Source: CAZNPL01 sp964574815 (GTDB lineage Bacteria > Planctomycetota > Phycisphaerae > UBA1845). From it: a DNA stretch of 64,000 bases. The position numbers and the translations under genes were made by a program. Where the stretch lies: contig CAZNPL010000019.1 of the NCBI GenBank assembly GCA_964574815.1, positions 49,451-113,450 on the forward strand. The letters are read 5' to 3'. The notes beneath the pieces were generated by a model. It had not been told where the DNA came from, did not search any database, and saw nothing but the letters and a program-made list of their open reading frames with translations. Shown here one piece after another: positions 20,264 to 30,200 of this stretch (its first letter is position 1; each line of letters begins with the position of its first letter).

Positions 20264-20856
20264 CGGCGAAAGTCGCATCAATTGAGACGTTCCCCCGGCC
20301 TCCGGGGCCGGCGACCAATTGACACGGGTCGCCGGTGCCGATAGCATTTTATGCGGACGAATGAGGCAGAGATGAGCGCTGGCAGCGTGGCGCCGCGTAT
20401 AGTCCTTTAATCCGCCATCATTCTATCGTCTTTATTACTGGATACGTTGTCCACGCTGCCGTCCGATGCAACGGCTGAGTCACTCCGCTGTTGACGCAAT
20501 CCGCTCACCGACCTAAATTGCTCGTCCGCTTAACGCACCCCGGCGCGTGCGCCGGGCGAAAGTACGCAGCGACCGAAAGGGACTCTAAGCCCGCCGATCG
20601 TTGCAGGCCACTGCGGAATTGAAACGCGGAGGCGTTCTCCGCGAGAAGAACACGTGTTTGTGGCGCGATTGAACGGCAATCGCGCCGAGGTGAGCGAGTC
20701 GAGGACTTTACGCTGACGGTCCCTGACGGCAAGGGCGCCGGCTGGATCCCTTACCGGTATCATAGAATCGTCGTTTTATCACGGTGCCGAACGCGGGGAG
20801 CGAGCACGCGATTTCGCCGCCTCACGGTCAGTGCGATACGCACGGGAGGTAGTCAC
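20264..20856 (+). other. long leader/intergenic region with hairpins
   Basis: These 593 bases precede the second pseudopilin-like gene. About 20390-20460 is relatively AT-rich, suitable for a promoter. From 20539 to 20686 there are three strong hairpins, listed separately. GGGAGG lies just before the ATG at 20857. Small open frames on the minus strand here show no family features. Confidence 0.4.
20539..20686 (+). ncRNA. candidate structured RNA: three consecutive perfect hairpins
   Basis: Within 150 bases there are three perfect inverted repeats. At 20539-20556 a GC-only stem of 7 bp is closed by a 4-base loop. At 20625-20643 CGCGGAG pairs with CTCCGCG around GCGTT. At 20662-20686 GGCGCGATTG pairs with CAATCGCGCC around AACGG. 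Several GAAA-type linkers lie between them. No T-run follows, so they are not terminators. The block could be an untranslated regulatory leader or a free small RNA. It matches no RNA class I can name. Confidence 0.35.
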
Positions 20857-21801
<945 letters not shown>

Positions 21802-21838
21802 CCGACCGCTCCGCTAGACGATTTCGTAGAATCTTCCC

Positions 21839-21873
21839 GCCGGCGGCGTCGCAAGACGTCGCCGGCTTTCTTT
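21839..21873 (+). terminator. intrinsic terminator after pseudopilin-like gene
   Basis: GCCGGCGGCGTC pairs with GACGTCGCCGGC (12 bp with one G-U) around a GCAA loop and is followed by TTTCTTT, 38 bases after the stop codon. Confidence 0.85.
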
Positions 21874-21989
21874 GATGACGGGGGCGAAGGTGGCCTGATG
21901 CCGGCATTTCGGATCGATGGCCTTAAGCCGCACAGCGCAGGCCGCAACCGATCAAGCCGGCTCGGCCGGCGCCCTGACCCTGCTTCACT

Positions 21990-22352
21990 TCAATCAATGC
22001 GGTGCCCGCCCTGCGGTTCGCGCGGTGTATTGATGTGCTCCGCCCGGTCGGCGACGCGGCGATATCCAAGGTAGTGAATGATCTCGAAGATCTCCGACCA
22101 AGCCGGAAAGGGTCGGTCGTTGATCCGCTTGTACTCGTCGATGGCCATGATGAACTCGAGAAGCTCGCCGTTCATCTCGCCTTCTTCGGCCTCACGCCGA
22201 ATCTCTCCTCGCCGTCGGCCGGGCCCCCGGCGACGGTCGAGCCCTTTTCGACGGTCGCCCTTCCGGCGATCACCCTTGCGACGCTCCACCGGGCATTCGT
22301 CTTTGGGTTGAACGCTTTCCGGGACAACCTCGGTCTGCTGCTGTTCAGGCAT
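21990..22352 (-). CDS. small basic-repeat protein, conserved hypothetical
   Basis: The protein has 120 residues from the ATG at 22352, with GAGG 7 bases upstream; a 10-residue upstream extension lacks such a site. Residues of about 20-55 are almost only Arg, Lys, Asp and Gly, built from repeats of RRKGD and RRRG. The C-terminal half looks folded, with a helical segment followed by RPFPAWSEIFEIIHYLGYRRV. That tail resembles conserved hypothetical proteins of planctomycetes, but I cannot give it a function. The basic repeat could bind nucleic acid or acidic surfaces. It stands alone between convergent and divergent plus-strand genes. Confidence 0.7.
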   Translation of the reverse strand: MPEQQQTEVVPESVQPKDECPVERRKGDRRKGDRRKGLDRRRGPGRRRGEIRREAEEGEMNGELLEFIMAIDEYKRINDRPFPAWSEIFEIIHYLGYRRVADRAEHINTPREPQGGHRID

Positions 22353-22629
22353 CACTCCACCTCGCCCCCCGAATGGATTCAATACGTCCCCGAGCGGCGG
22401 TCAGACGTGCCATGAATCACGTCCGGCTGCACCGCGGTCCCTCTGCCGGTATGAACCTTATCGACTAAGTACGGAGCAACGTTCGAACCCGCCAGGCGCT
22501 GACATATGCGGACCCGTACCCCCCGCCGAAATGGGAAACTGAGCAGACAGAATATCGGCGTGACCCTGCCGCCGCCGTTCGTTATGATCGGCCGCGTTGC
22601 CGAATTCAGTCCTGAAGTGCGAGACGCCT

Positions 22630-23253
22630 GTGACCAACCAACCGAGCCATAACAACGCTGCTCAACCCGAAAAACCGAACGACCCGGGGCAGCTCCCCGA
22701 AGAGGCAACCGGGACGCGACCGCAACGGAGCAGCCGCGACGCCGCGTCAAGACACGCCGCGCAAACCCCCGACGAACCAGAGCAGCCGCTGTGGAGCGGA
22801 CGCGCAGACTGGAGGCATTTCGCCCTCGGATTCGTCCTCTATCTGGCCGCCGCCGCAGCCGTCCTGATCATCTGCGCATTCACCGTCTCCGGACGCACCC
22901 TTTTCTACATCTTCATCCTGGCCATTATCGGCGCCCTTGTGCTCGGCAGCCGCGTCGCATGGATCGTCTTCTCGACGCGATATCGCCTCACGACAGAACG
23001 CCTCTTCATCGCCCGAGGCATCCTGCGTCAGACCATCGACCAGATCGAACTCGTCCGCGTCGACGACATTCGCCTGACCAGGAGCATCGTCGATCGGTTG
23101 TTCGGCCTCGGCACCATCCAGGTCCTCTCCACCGACTTCACGGACCAGTCGATCGAAATCGTCGGGATTGCCGATGCCGAACGAGTCGCCGAACTGATCC
23201 GCGCGCAAATGCGGACGGCAAGGCGCAGATCGCTGTTCATCGAAAACCTCTAG
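22630..23253 (+). CDS. membrane protein with bacterial PH domain (DUF304/YdbT type)
   Basis: The protein has 207 residues from the GTG at 22630; an in-frame TTG at 22597 would add 11 residues and has no better ribosome site. A hydrophilic N-terminal stretch of about 60 residues rich in Gln, Pro and Arg is followed by two membrane helices (about 65-85 and 93-115). The C-terminal domain has the bPH_2 pattern: YRLTTERLFIARGILRQ, then IDQIELVRVDDIRL, then a short strand-rich end. Proteins of this kind sit in the inner membrane with the PH-like domain in the cytoplasm; their ligand is mostly unknown. It is transcribed alone, convergent with the EF-G2 gene. Confidence 0.82.
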   Translation: MTNQPSHNNAAQPEKPNDPGQLPEEATGTRPQRSSRDAASRHAAQTPDEPEQPLWSGRADWRHFALGFVLYLAAAAAVLIICAFTVSGRTLFYIFILAIIGALVLGSRVAWIVFSTRYRLTTERLFIARGILRQTIDQIELVRVDDIRLTRSIVDRLFGLGTIQVLSTDFTDQSIEIVGIADAERVAELIRAQMRTARRRSLFIENL

Positions 23254-23420
23254 AGCAGATTCAGACCAAGCCTGGCGCCGACTCTTGTGGGGGACGCAAT
23301 TGGCGCTGTCGCTCGGGGCGCCGGGGACAAGCCCCGACGCTACATCTGGTCCGAGATCGCTCTACGTCGGCAAGCCGGCGATAGGTGACCGCGCCCCACC
23401 GCCCCGGGACCTCCCCAAGG

Positions 23421-23464
23421 TGACAAAAGAAAACACCGGGCAGTCCCTAAGGACTAACCCGGTG
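23421..23464 (-). terminator. intrinsic terminator for the EF-G2 gene
   Basis: On the minus strand CACCGGG pairs with CCCGGTG with an inner AGTCC/GGACT stem, followed by TTTTCTTTTG. It is about 270 bases after the EF-G2 stop codon. It could also slow transcription from the convergent plus-strand gene, though the plus side lacks a good T-tract. Confidence 0.65.
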
Positions 23465-23707
23465 CTTTCCGGAGGGGAAAAGCTCAAATTGTTGACGCTG
23501 ATGCCGTCAGCCATTCCGCCGAACGGCTTCGGCACGGCTGTCAATGGTTTCTAGGTCTGATAAGCGCGAAAAACAACGCCGGTCGAGGCAAGCCCCTGAG
23601 AATCAGGAAATCTTGATCAAGGCTGACGCGACTGTAATATGTAAGCTATTGATAAGAATGAATTTACGGCTTTGGAGTGCCAGCGGGCGCATCCGGGCCG
23701 CGCTCTC

Positions 23708-23722
23708 AATTGTGAGACAATT
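23708..23722. repeat. inverted repeat AATTGTGAGACAATT
   Basis: A perfect 6-bp inverted repeat with a GAG centre lies 14 bases beyond the EF-G2 stop codon, in a locally AT-rich patch. About 70 bases to the left, on the plus strand, TTGATC and TAATAT are spaced by 16 bases (about 23612-23639) and could be a promoter firing toward the EF-G2 antisense strand. Function is unclear. Confidence 0.3.
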
Positions 23723-23735
23723 CCCGCCCCAGGTG

Positions 23736-25751
23736 CTAACTTTGGTGGGTTGCCGGTTTCTGAGCCTCCTCCACGATCCGTTGCTGAACGTTCGACGGCA
23801 CCGGGTCGTAGTGCGAGAAGTCCATGATGTAGGTGCCCTGACCTCCCGAGATACTGGACAACCGCGAGTTGAAATCCGCCATCTCGGCGAGCGGGACGAG
23901 GGCCTTCAAGACCGCCAATTGGCCAGGCAGCATCTCCTGGCCCTCCACGCGGCCGCGGCGCGACGCAAGGTCGCCCTGCAGGTCCCCAAGGTTTTCGACC
24001 GGCGCGGTGACCTCCACCGACACAACCGGCTCCAGCAGAATCGGCTTGGCCTTCATGAACGCCTCTTTAAACACGCCGCGCCCCGCGATCTGAAACGCGA
24101 TGTCCTTGCTGTCCACCGGGTGAGTCTTGCCGTCAATCAGCTCGACCTGAACGTCCACAACCGGGTAGCCCGCCAGCACCCCCTCCGACATCTGCGACCG
24201 TACTCCCTTGTCCACGCTGGGACGGAACGGCTGATCAATCGCCCCGCCGAAAATCTTGTCAACGAACTCGTAGCCGGCGCCGCGCTCCAGCGGGTGTAAG
24301 TTGATCACGACCTTTCCGTACTGGCCGGCACCGCCGGTCTGCTTCTTGTGCGTGTATTCGACATCCCGAGCGTGACCGGTGATCGTCTCGCGATACGGGA
24401 TCTTCGGGGGGTGAGTCTCGACTTCGATCTTGTACCCCTTGGAAAGTCGGCCCAACACCGTCCGAAGGTGTACGTCGCCAAGCCCGCGAATGACGGTCTC
24501 CCGTGTCGACGCGCTGTACTCCATCTGGAAGCAGGGATCCTCCTCCATCTGACGCTTCAACGCGACCGAGATCTTCTCCTCATCACCTCGTGTCTTGGGC
24601 TCGATCGCAAGCGAGAACATCGGCGACGGCAGCTTCGGCATCTCGATGTGCCCCCCGGGGCCGGTGAAAACCGTATCCCCCACCTTCAGATCGAGCTTGG
24701 CCAGCGCAACGATCTCGCCCGCCGACGCCTCGTCCAGCTCGACATGGTCCGCACCCATCATCCGGTGCAATTGCCCCGGACGAAGACCTTTGCGCTCCGC
24801 AACCGTCTGCATCGGCGTGTCCGACTTGAGGGTGCCTCGGAGAATTCGGACATAGCTGTATTTGATATGCGTCCGTTCGTCGCCGGCCACCTTGAATACC
24901 AGGCCGGTGAAATCCGCATTCGGGTCCGGATCGAGCTCGATCGGCTCCTCGTCAGTTACGAGAACGCGCCGCTTGCCATCGACCGGGCTGAGTCCGTACG
25001 ACCCGACCGCCTGAAGGAACTCGTTGATGCCGACCTCGCCCCGAGAGTCGCTGAAGACAATCGGCGTCAGCTCGCCTTTTAACATAGCCAGCGAGGTGTT
25101 CTTCACGACTTCTTCGTCGGACACTTCACCGGCGAAATAGCGCTCCATCAACTGGTCATCCGCGCCGACAACGGCCTCGACCATCGCGGTGTGAGCCGAC
25201 TCGAGATCGCTGAAGTCCGGGCTGCCGGATCCCCCCAAGAGCGGTATCACACTCTTGCCGCCATTGCCCGGCAGATTGACCGGCAAGCAGGAGTTGCCGA
25301 AGCTCTCCTGAAGCTGCCCGACAAGCTCCGGCAGGTTGATGTTGTCCGAGTCAATCTTGTTCACGACAAAAACAACGCCCAGACCATACTCACGTGCCCG
25401 TTCGTACATCTTCCGCGTGTTCACCTCGATCCCCGCCGTCGCCGACACCACCACCACCGCAGTCTCTACGGCGGCCAGGGCGGGTATGGCGTGCCCGCAG
25501 AATTCAGGCGATCCGGGCGTGTCCACGATATTGATCTGGAAATCGCCATGGTTCACGGTGCAGCACGCAGACGTCAGGGAACACTGCTTCTCTTTCTCCT
25601 CATCCGTGAAGTCCAGGACACAGGTGCCGTCTGCGATGTTGCCCAGCCGATTCGTGACGCCGGTGACGTGGAGGCACGCTTCCCCCAGGGACGTCTTACC
25701 GGCGCCACCGTGACCGACCAGGGCGATATTGCGGATATTCTCAGGTTTCAA
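23736..25751 (-). CDS. EF-G-like translational GTPase (EF-G2 class)
   Basis: The protein has 671 residues from a TTG start (GGAG 9 bases upstream). It has the EF-G domain order but is divergent. G1 is GHGGAGKTS (13-21) and NKID is present (131-134). Switch II reads DTPGSPEF from residue 77, so the His of the canonical DTPGH motif is replaced by Ser. The family is the EF-G2 or FusA2-like group found beside a canonical EF-G; a mycobacterial relative is reported to bind GTP with little ribosome-dependent hydrolysis. In organisms with a mitochondrial-type EF-G1 the second EF-G often acts in ribosome recycling, but this protein looks more like the EF-G2 group than mitochondrial EF-G2, so its role is open. 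It is divergent from the HEAT-like gene. Confidence 0.9.
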   Translation of the reverse strand: MKPENIRNIALVGHGGAGKTSLGEACLHVTGVTNRLGNIADGTCVLDFTDEEKEKQCSLTSACCTVNHGDFQINIVDTPGSPEFCGHAIPALAAVETAVVVVSATAGIEVNTRKMYERAREYGLGVVFVVNKIDSDNINLPELVGQLQESFGNSCLPVNLPGNGGKSVIPLLGGSGSPDFSDLESAHTAMVEAVVGADDQLMERYFAGEVSDEEVVKNTSLAMLKGELTPIVFSDSRGEVGINEFLQAVGSYGLSPVDGKRRVLVTDEEPIELDPDPNADFTGLVFKVAGDERTHIKYSYVRILRGTLKSDTPMQTVAERKGLRPGQLHRMMGADHVELDEASAGEIVALAKLDLKVGDTVFTGPGGHIEMPKLPSPMFSLAIEPKTRGDEEKISVALKRQMEEDPCFQMEYSASTRETVIRGLGDVHLRTVLGRLSKGYKIEVETHPPKIPYRETITGHARDVEYTHKKQTGGAGQYGKVVINLHPLERGAGYEFVDKIFGGAIDQPFRPSVDKGVRSQMSEGVLAGYPVVDVQVELIDGKTHPVDSKDIAFQIAGRGVFKEAFMKAKPILLEPVVSVEVTAPVENLGDLQGDLASRRGRVEGQEMLPGQLAVLKALVPLAEMADFNSRLSSISGGQGTYIMDFSHYDPVPSNVQQRIVEEAQKPATHQS

Positions 25752-26155
25752 GGTTGCGTTCTCCAGCTTCGTTCAACGTTGAGCGCCGGGATCTGTGGGC
25801 AAGCCCGTCACCGGGGACCGCCCGGCCGGCGCCGCGGCAACCATCAGGACGCCAGGTACTGCGGAGCGAAGGCAGCCACAGACCTTCCGAGCAATCGTGA
25901 TCCGGCAGGATAACCCAAACGACGATGCCGTCCAGTGCTCGGCGGTCGTTTCCACAACACAACCGCCGCGGCTTGACAGGAATCGCGGCCATTGTGTAGG
26001 GTTCCTCGCAGGGTCGCTCGGACGGCGCGAGGCGGAGCGGCCCGCAGCACGCGGGGTGTAACAGCCTCGATTGGTCAAGCCTTCGCAAACGCGGCGAGAA
26101 CACTCTCTTGCGAAACAAATCGGGAGACAGAACGGCCTCGAGCGGGCGAAGTCCC
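25752..26155. other. intergenic region between divergent genes
   Basis: This region of about 400 bases should hold the promoters of the EF-G2 gene (minus) and the exported protein at 26156 (plus). I see no clear promoter pair, hairpin or RNA gene. Confidence 0.4.
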
Positions 26156-27229
26156 ATGGGGCCTGCGGTGCGGCCGATTTTACTCGCGGTGGCTCTTTGT
26201 ACCGGCTGGGCCGCCTCGGTCGTCGCCCAGCAGGCCACCGAAGACCCCGCGATGGAAGAGCTTCGCAAGCGCACCCCCGCAGGCGACAATGACCGGCAGA
26301 CCATCGACAACTGGCTGGAAGCCCGGTTCAACGAGGCCCGCAATTCCCCCGGCAGCCTCCGCGAAGCAGTCAACAGCGTTCGTACAGCACCGGACAGCAC
26401 TCAACCGTTTCGCAATGAGCTTGCCGAGCGAATCGGCCTGTTCGCCGAGGAGAAACTGTCGAACGCCAACCTCGCCGCCCCTCTGGCGACCGAACTCATG
26501 TGGACCCTCCGCGACATTGCCGATGCCCGCACGCGCCCCGGCCTCGCAGCCGGACTCGCACACTCCGATTCGCAGGTCCGCTACCACGCCATCAAAGGTC
26601 TCATGGAAATCCGCGATCAGTTAATAACCGACCCCACACAACGGTCCACCCTTATTGCCACGCTGCGCGCTGCCGGCATGCGGGAAGAGAACGATGTCGT
26701 CGCCGAGCGCATTTATATCACCCTGAAACTGCCCAATCCCTCGCCCGAGGTCATCGAGGCGTTCACCGCGATTCTAACGGCCCGAATCGAACGCTATGCC
26801 GCCGGCGCAACTCTCGGCGAAGCGGAGGTCGCCGCCATCGCCTATTTGTCCGAGACCAATCTGGACCGCGACCAGACCGCGAGCGTCGTTCGCCAACTCG
26901 CCGTGCTCCTTCGCCTCGACGTGGAACACTACATCGCCGGTCTCCAAGGTCAGTTCAAAACGCGCCAGCGCGATGCGATCGTTCGGCGGATCGCTCTTAC
27001 CGAGGAGTTCATCAGAAGCGCCGTGGGACCTGCCGCAGCCAACGCCGGCAACGTCGTACGAGCAATCGCCGATCCACTCCCCACAACGGACGCCACGATC
27101 GCCGCGATCCGCCTCCAGTTGAACAACTGGATCGGCACGCCCGAAACAGAAGGGGCGTTGAATCGGGCCCCCTGGAACGTCCCCGTCGGCGCACCGGCTG
27201 CGCAACAGCCGGCCGAGGAACAGCCCTGA
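26156..27229 (+). CDS. exported helical-repeat protein, hypothetical
   Basis: The protein has 357 residues from the ATG at 26156. An in-frame TTG at 26108 would add 16 polar residues in front of the signal peptide and is less likely. A Sec signal peptide spans about residues 1-25, ending near SVVAQQ. The mature protein is almost entirely amphipathic helix. It contains a HEAT-like pair around RPGLAAGLAHSDSQVRYHAIKGLMEIRD, and the tail is rich in Pro, Ala and Gln. I recognise no enzyme motif. It probably acts as a periplasmic or surface-layer scaffold. It is monocistronic and convergent with the transglutaminase gene. Confidence 0.75.
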   Translation: MGPAVRPILLAVALCTGWAASVVAQQATEDPAMEELRKRTPAGDNDRQTIDNWLEARFNEARNSPGSLREAVNSVRTAPDSTQPFRNELAERIGLFAEEKLSNANLAAPLATELMWTLRDIADARTRPGLAAGLAHSDSQVRYHAIKGLMEIRDQLITDPTQRSTLIATLRAAGMREENDVVAERIYITLKLPNPSPEVIEAFTAILTARIERYAAGATLGEAEVAAIAYLSETNLDRDQTASVVRQLAVLLRLDVEHYIAGLQGQFKTRQRDAIVRRIALTEEFIRSAVGPAAANAGNVVRAIADPLPTTDATIAAIRLQLNNWIGTPETEGALNRAPWNVPVGAPAAQQPAEEQP

Positions 27230-27248
27230 CCCGCCGGGGCCACCCCGG

Positions 27249-30200
27249 TCAATTCGAGGACCGATTCGTCATTCGCTCGGCCCTCAGCGTGAACTGGTTT
27301 TCGTATTCGTCCACCTTGATGCAGAATTCGCGTAGGTCAGCGTAGTCCTCTCGCGGAACCGCCACGTCCTTGATCACGAACTCGCGCACCGTACGGACGC
27401 TGTCGCCGTTCGCGGTCACGCTGACGCTGTACGTCATCCACGGCGTTTCCAGCTCCACAGGTTCGGGCACGCCGACGAAGCCGTAACCCGGCGGCGGACG
27501 AAACGTCTCGGCAAACGTGATCTGCTCGCGGAACGGAAGCCAGACGTCATAGTAACGTTGCTCGCGCGGTGCAAACTGCGCCGTTGCCTGCAGCGGCCGC
27601 GTTGTCCGCACGATCAGCTCCGCGCCACGCGCGATCGCATAGGCCTTCGCCGAAAACTGCATGTCAATCTGTACCGGCCGATCACGCTCCTGCAGGCTCG
27701 AGAACGCGAAGTCCTTCAGCGTGCTGCCCGGTGAGATTCCATTAAGAATATGAGTCAGCCGCTCGGCCCTTTGCCCCGGGCGGCGGAACCCGTCCCGGAG
27801 AGTGGCCGCTACCTGGCCCGTCGTGGTCCAGCGCCCGGCTACGTCCGCCCCTCCGTCCGCATCGAGTGCAACCTCGAGATCGAAACGGCTCTGCGTATTC
27901 TCCGCAGGCTCCAGCGGCGTCTGCATCATCCTCATCTCACCGTCGCCATCCCACACCATCGCCGTAACATTCTGGCAAGGCCAGGGCAGTGCGCTGATCC
28001 CCTGATCGCGGGCGGTGGCATCCACCCACAGGTCCTCCTCCAGACCTGCAGTGGCGGGGATGTAAACGATCGCGTGATTGCACTGGTTGGACGGTATCTC
28101 CTTGATCAGCCGGCCGCCGTCACGGGTCCTGATTGTCGCGTAGCGGGCCTCAATTCCGATTTGCTCCAGCATCGTGATCAGCAGGGTGGCCTTGTCTTTG
28201 CAGTCACCCCACTGGTTGTGGAGTACGTTCGCCGCCTTGTTCGGCTTGTAGCCGAAAATGCCGCCTCGAACGATCTTGTACTGAATATCTCGAGCGACAA
28301 AGTCGGCCAGCGCCCGCACCTTGTCGGAGGTCGTTTCAAGACCACCGGCCACTTCCCGAACCGTCGCGATGAGCTCGTGGTCGGGCTCAAACTGCTCCTT
28401 GATCAGCGAGTGCTCCCAGGTGGCAATCTCCTCCCAGTCGCGAATCGTGCTGACACGCACTTGAGCCGCAAGGTCCATAAACGGCGGAGCATGCGGCTCG
28501 CCGTGCACCCGCGCGGTATCGCGGGCCTCCCAGATATGCACGGTCTCGCCCTGAAACTCCTCACAGCGGTATTCCACACCGTCTCCCTGATGCCACCGGG
28601 AGATCGGCTTGGCCTCCGAACTCAGTACGACGAAGCGCGACAGGATCATCGGGTCGTCCGATTGAAACACAAACGTCTCGCTGTAATGGTGGCTGATCCA
28701 GTCGTTGGCCGGTGCGTACCCCGTGACGACGTAGTCGATGATCGCTCCCGGCTGCAACTGCGCGAAATCGATGGCCGAGTTGGTGATCCGGGCGGCCTCG
28801 ACCTCGTCCCCGCCCGGCTGCATCACGACCGCGCGGGTGACCTTGTTGCTTCCCTCCGGCAGTGCGACCCGGTTCCACTGCTCCCGCCCGGACGCATCGA
28901 GCACCTTGACCATCTGATGGATCCGGTAGGTGCTGCTTCCGTCATCGAAGACCTGCGTGATCATCTCGTCGAGCAGAAAGACGGCGTCGCTCTTCGGGTA
29001 GCGGTTCCCCGTCACCTCGCGCGCCAGCAACGCTTCGATGTCGTCGCCCGACAAGGCGTAGTGCACAAACGCAGCGTTTTCGTCAGGCTGAAGATACTCG
29101 ACGTACTGTCGCAAGGCGCGGTGATCCGGACGGTAACTCAGCGCCGCTTTGAATGCCTCCAGCGCCGATGCATCGTCGTGCATCCGCTGGCGGATGACGC
29201 CCATCCGATGGTGGATCGAAAAATCGGCCGGACAGACTTCCAGCGCCAGGCGGCACTGTTCGAGGGCCTCTTCATACCGCTTCAAGGACATCAATAGGTC
29301 CGCCCGATCCAGGCGGAGGTTGTACTCGGTCGGGTTGAGCCGATGAAGCAGATCGTAGACCTCGAACGCTTCGCCATGCCGCTGTTGAGCGACCGCCCGA
29401 GTCAGCCGCTCCCGCAAAGCAAAGGCACTCGATTGGTCCAACGCCAGGATCTGCCCGATCAGTCTCTCCACGTCGTCACTGAACCCGCGAGCGGCACATG
29501 CTCGGGCATACGCCGCCAGAATCTGAAGATCGGTCGGCGCGGAGTCGTACAACTCCCTCAGCCTGCGAAAGGCGAGCTCCTCCCAACCCTCGCTCTGGTA
29601 GTTGTCGATCCACCGGAAGTGCAGCCGCCACCAGCCCGGATGACGCTGTTCAATCGCCGTCAACACCTCGCGCTCTTTCTGGTAAAGCCGGCGCGAGTTG
29701 TAGAACCGGGCCAACATGAGCCTGAGTTGAAGATCGTCCGGGTCAAGCTCGATGCCGCGCTTCAACGCCGCAAGCGCCTTCTCCGCCTGATCGTCGCGCA
29801 GGTACGACCGGGCCAGCAGCCGCTGGTGATCGGCACACCGGCCGTTGAGATCCGCGAGCCGTTCGAAGGTCTTGCTCGCCTCCGTCTCGAGCCGATTCGC
29901 CTGCTGAGCGATGCCCAGGTAGTAGAGAGCATCCTGGTTGTCGGGGTCCACACGCACCACGCGCTCGAAATGGTCCATCATCGAGGGCGTGTACACGAAC
30001 TCGGGCTCGTCGCGCCCACGATCGTCGGGCGTCGACTGGAACTTGGTCGAGTACTTTAGACCACGCAAGGGACGCCCCGACGGGTCCGTCAGCCGGGCCG
30101 CAAGACTCCACTCGCCCGACTCGGTGCCCATCTTGACCAGTAGCTTGTTATATCCGGCGTGCATCCGCAAACGGACGGTCTCCTGGTCGGGAGCGAATCC

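Noticed and set aside
20505..20763. Minus-strand small frames in the structured leader.
   Set aside because: They have no ribosome site or family similarity, and the hairpins explain the sequence better as RNA.
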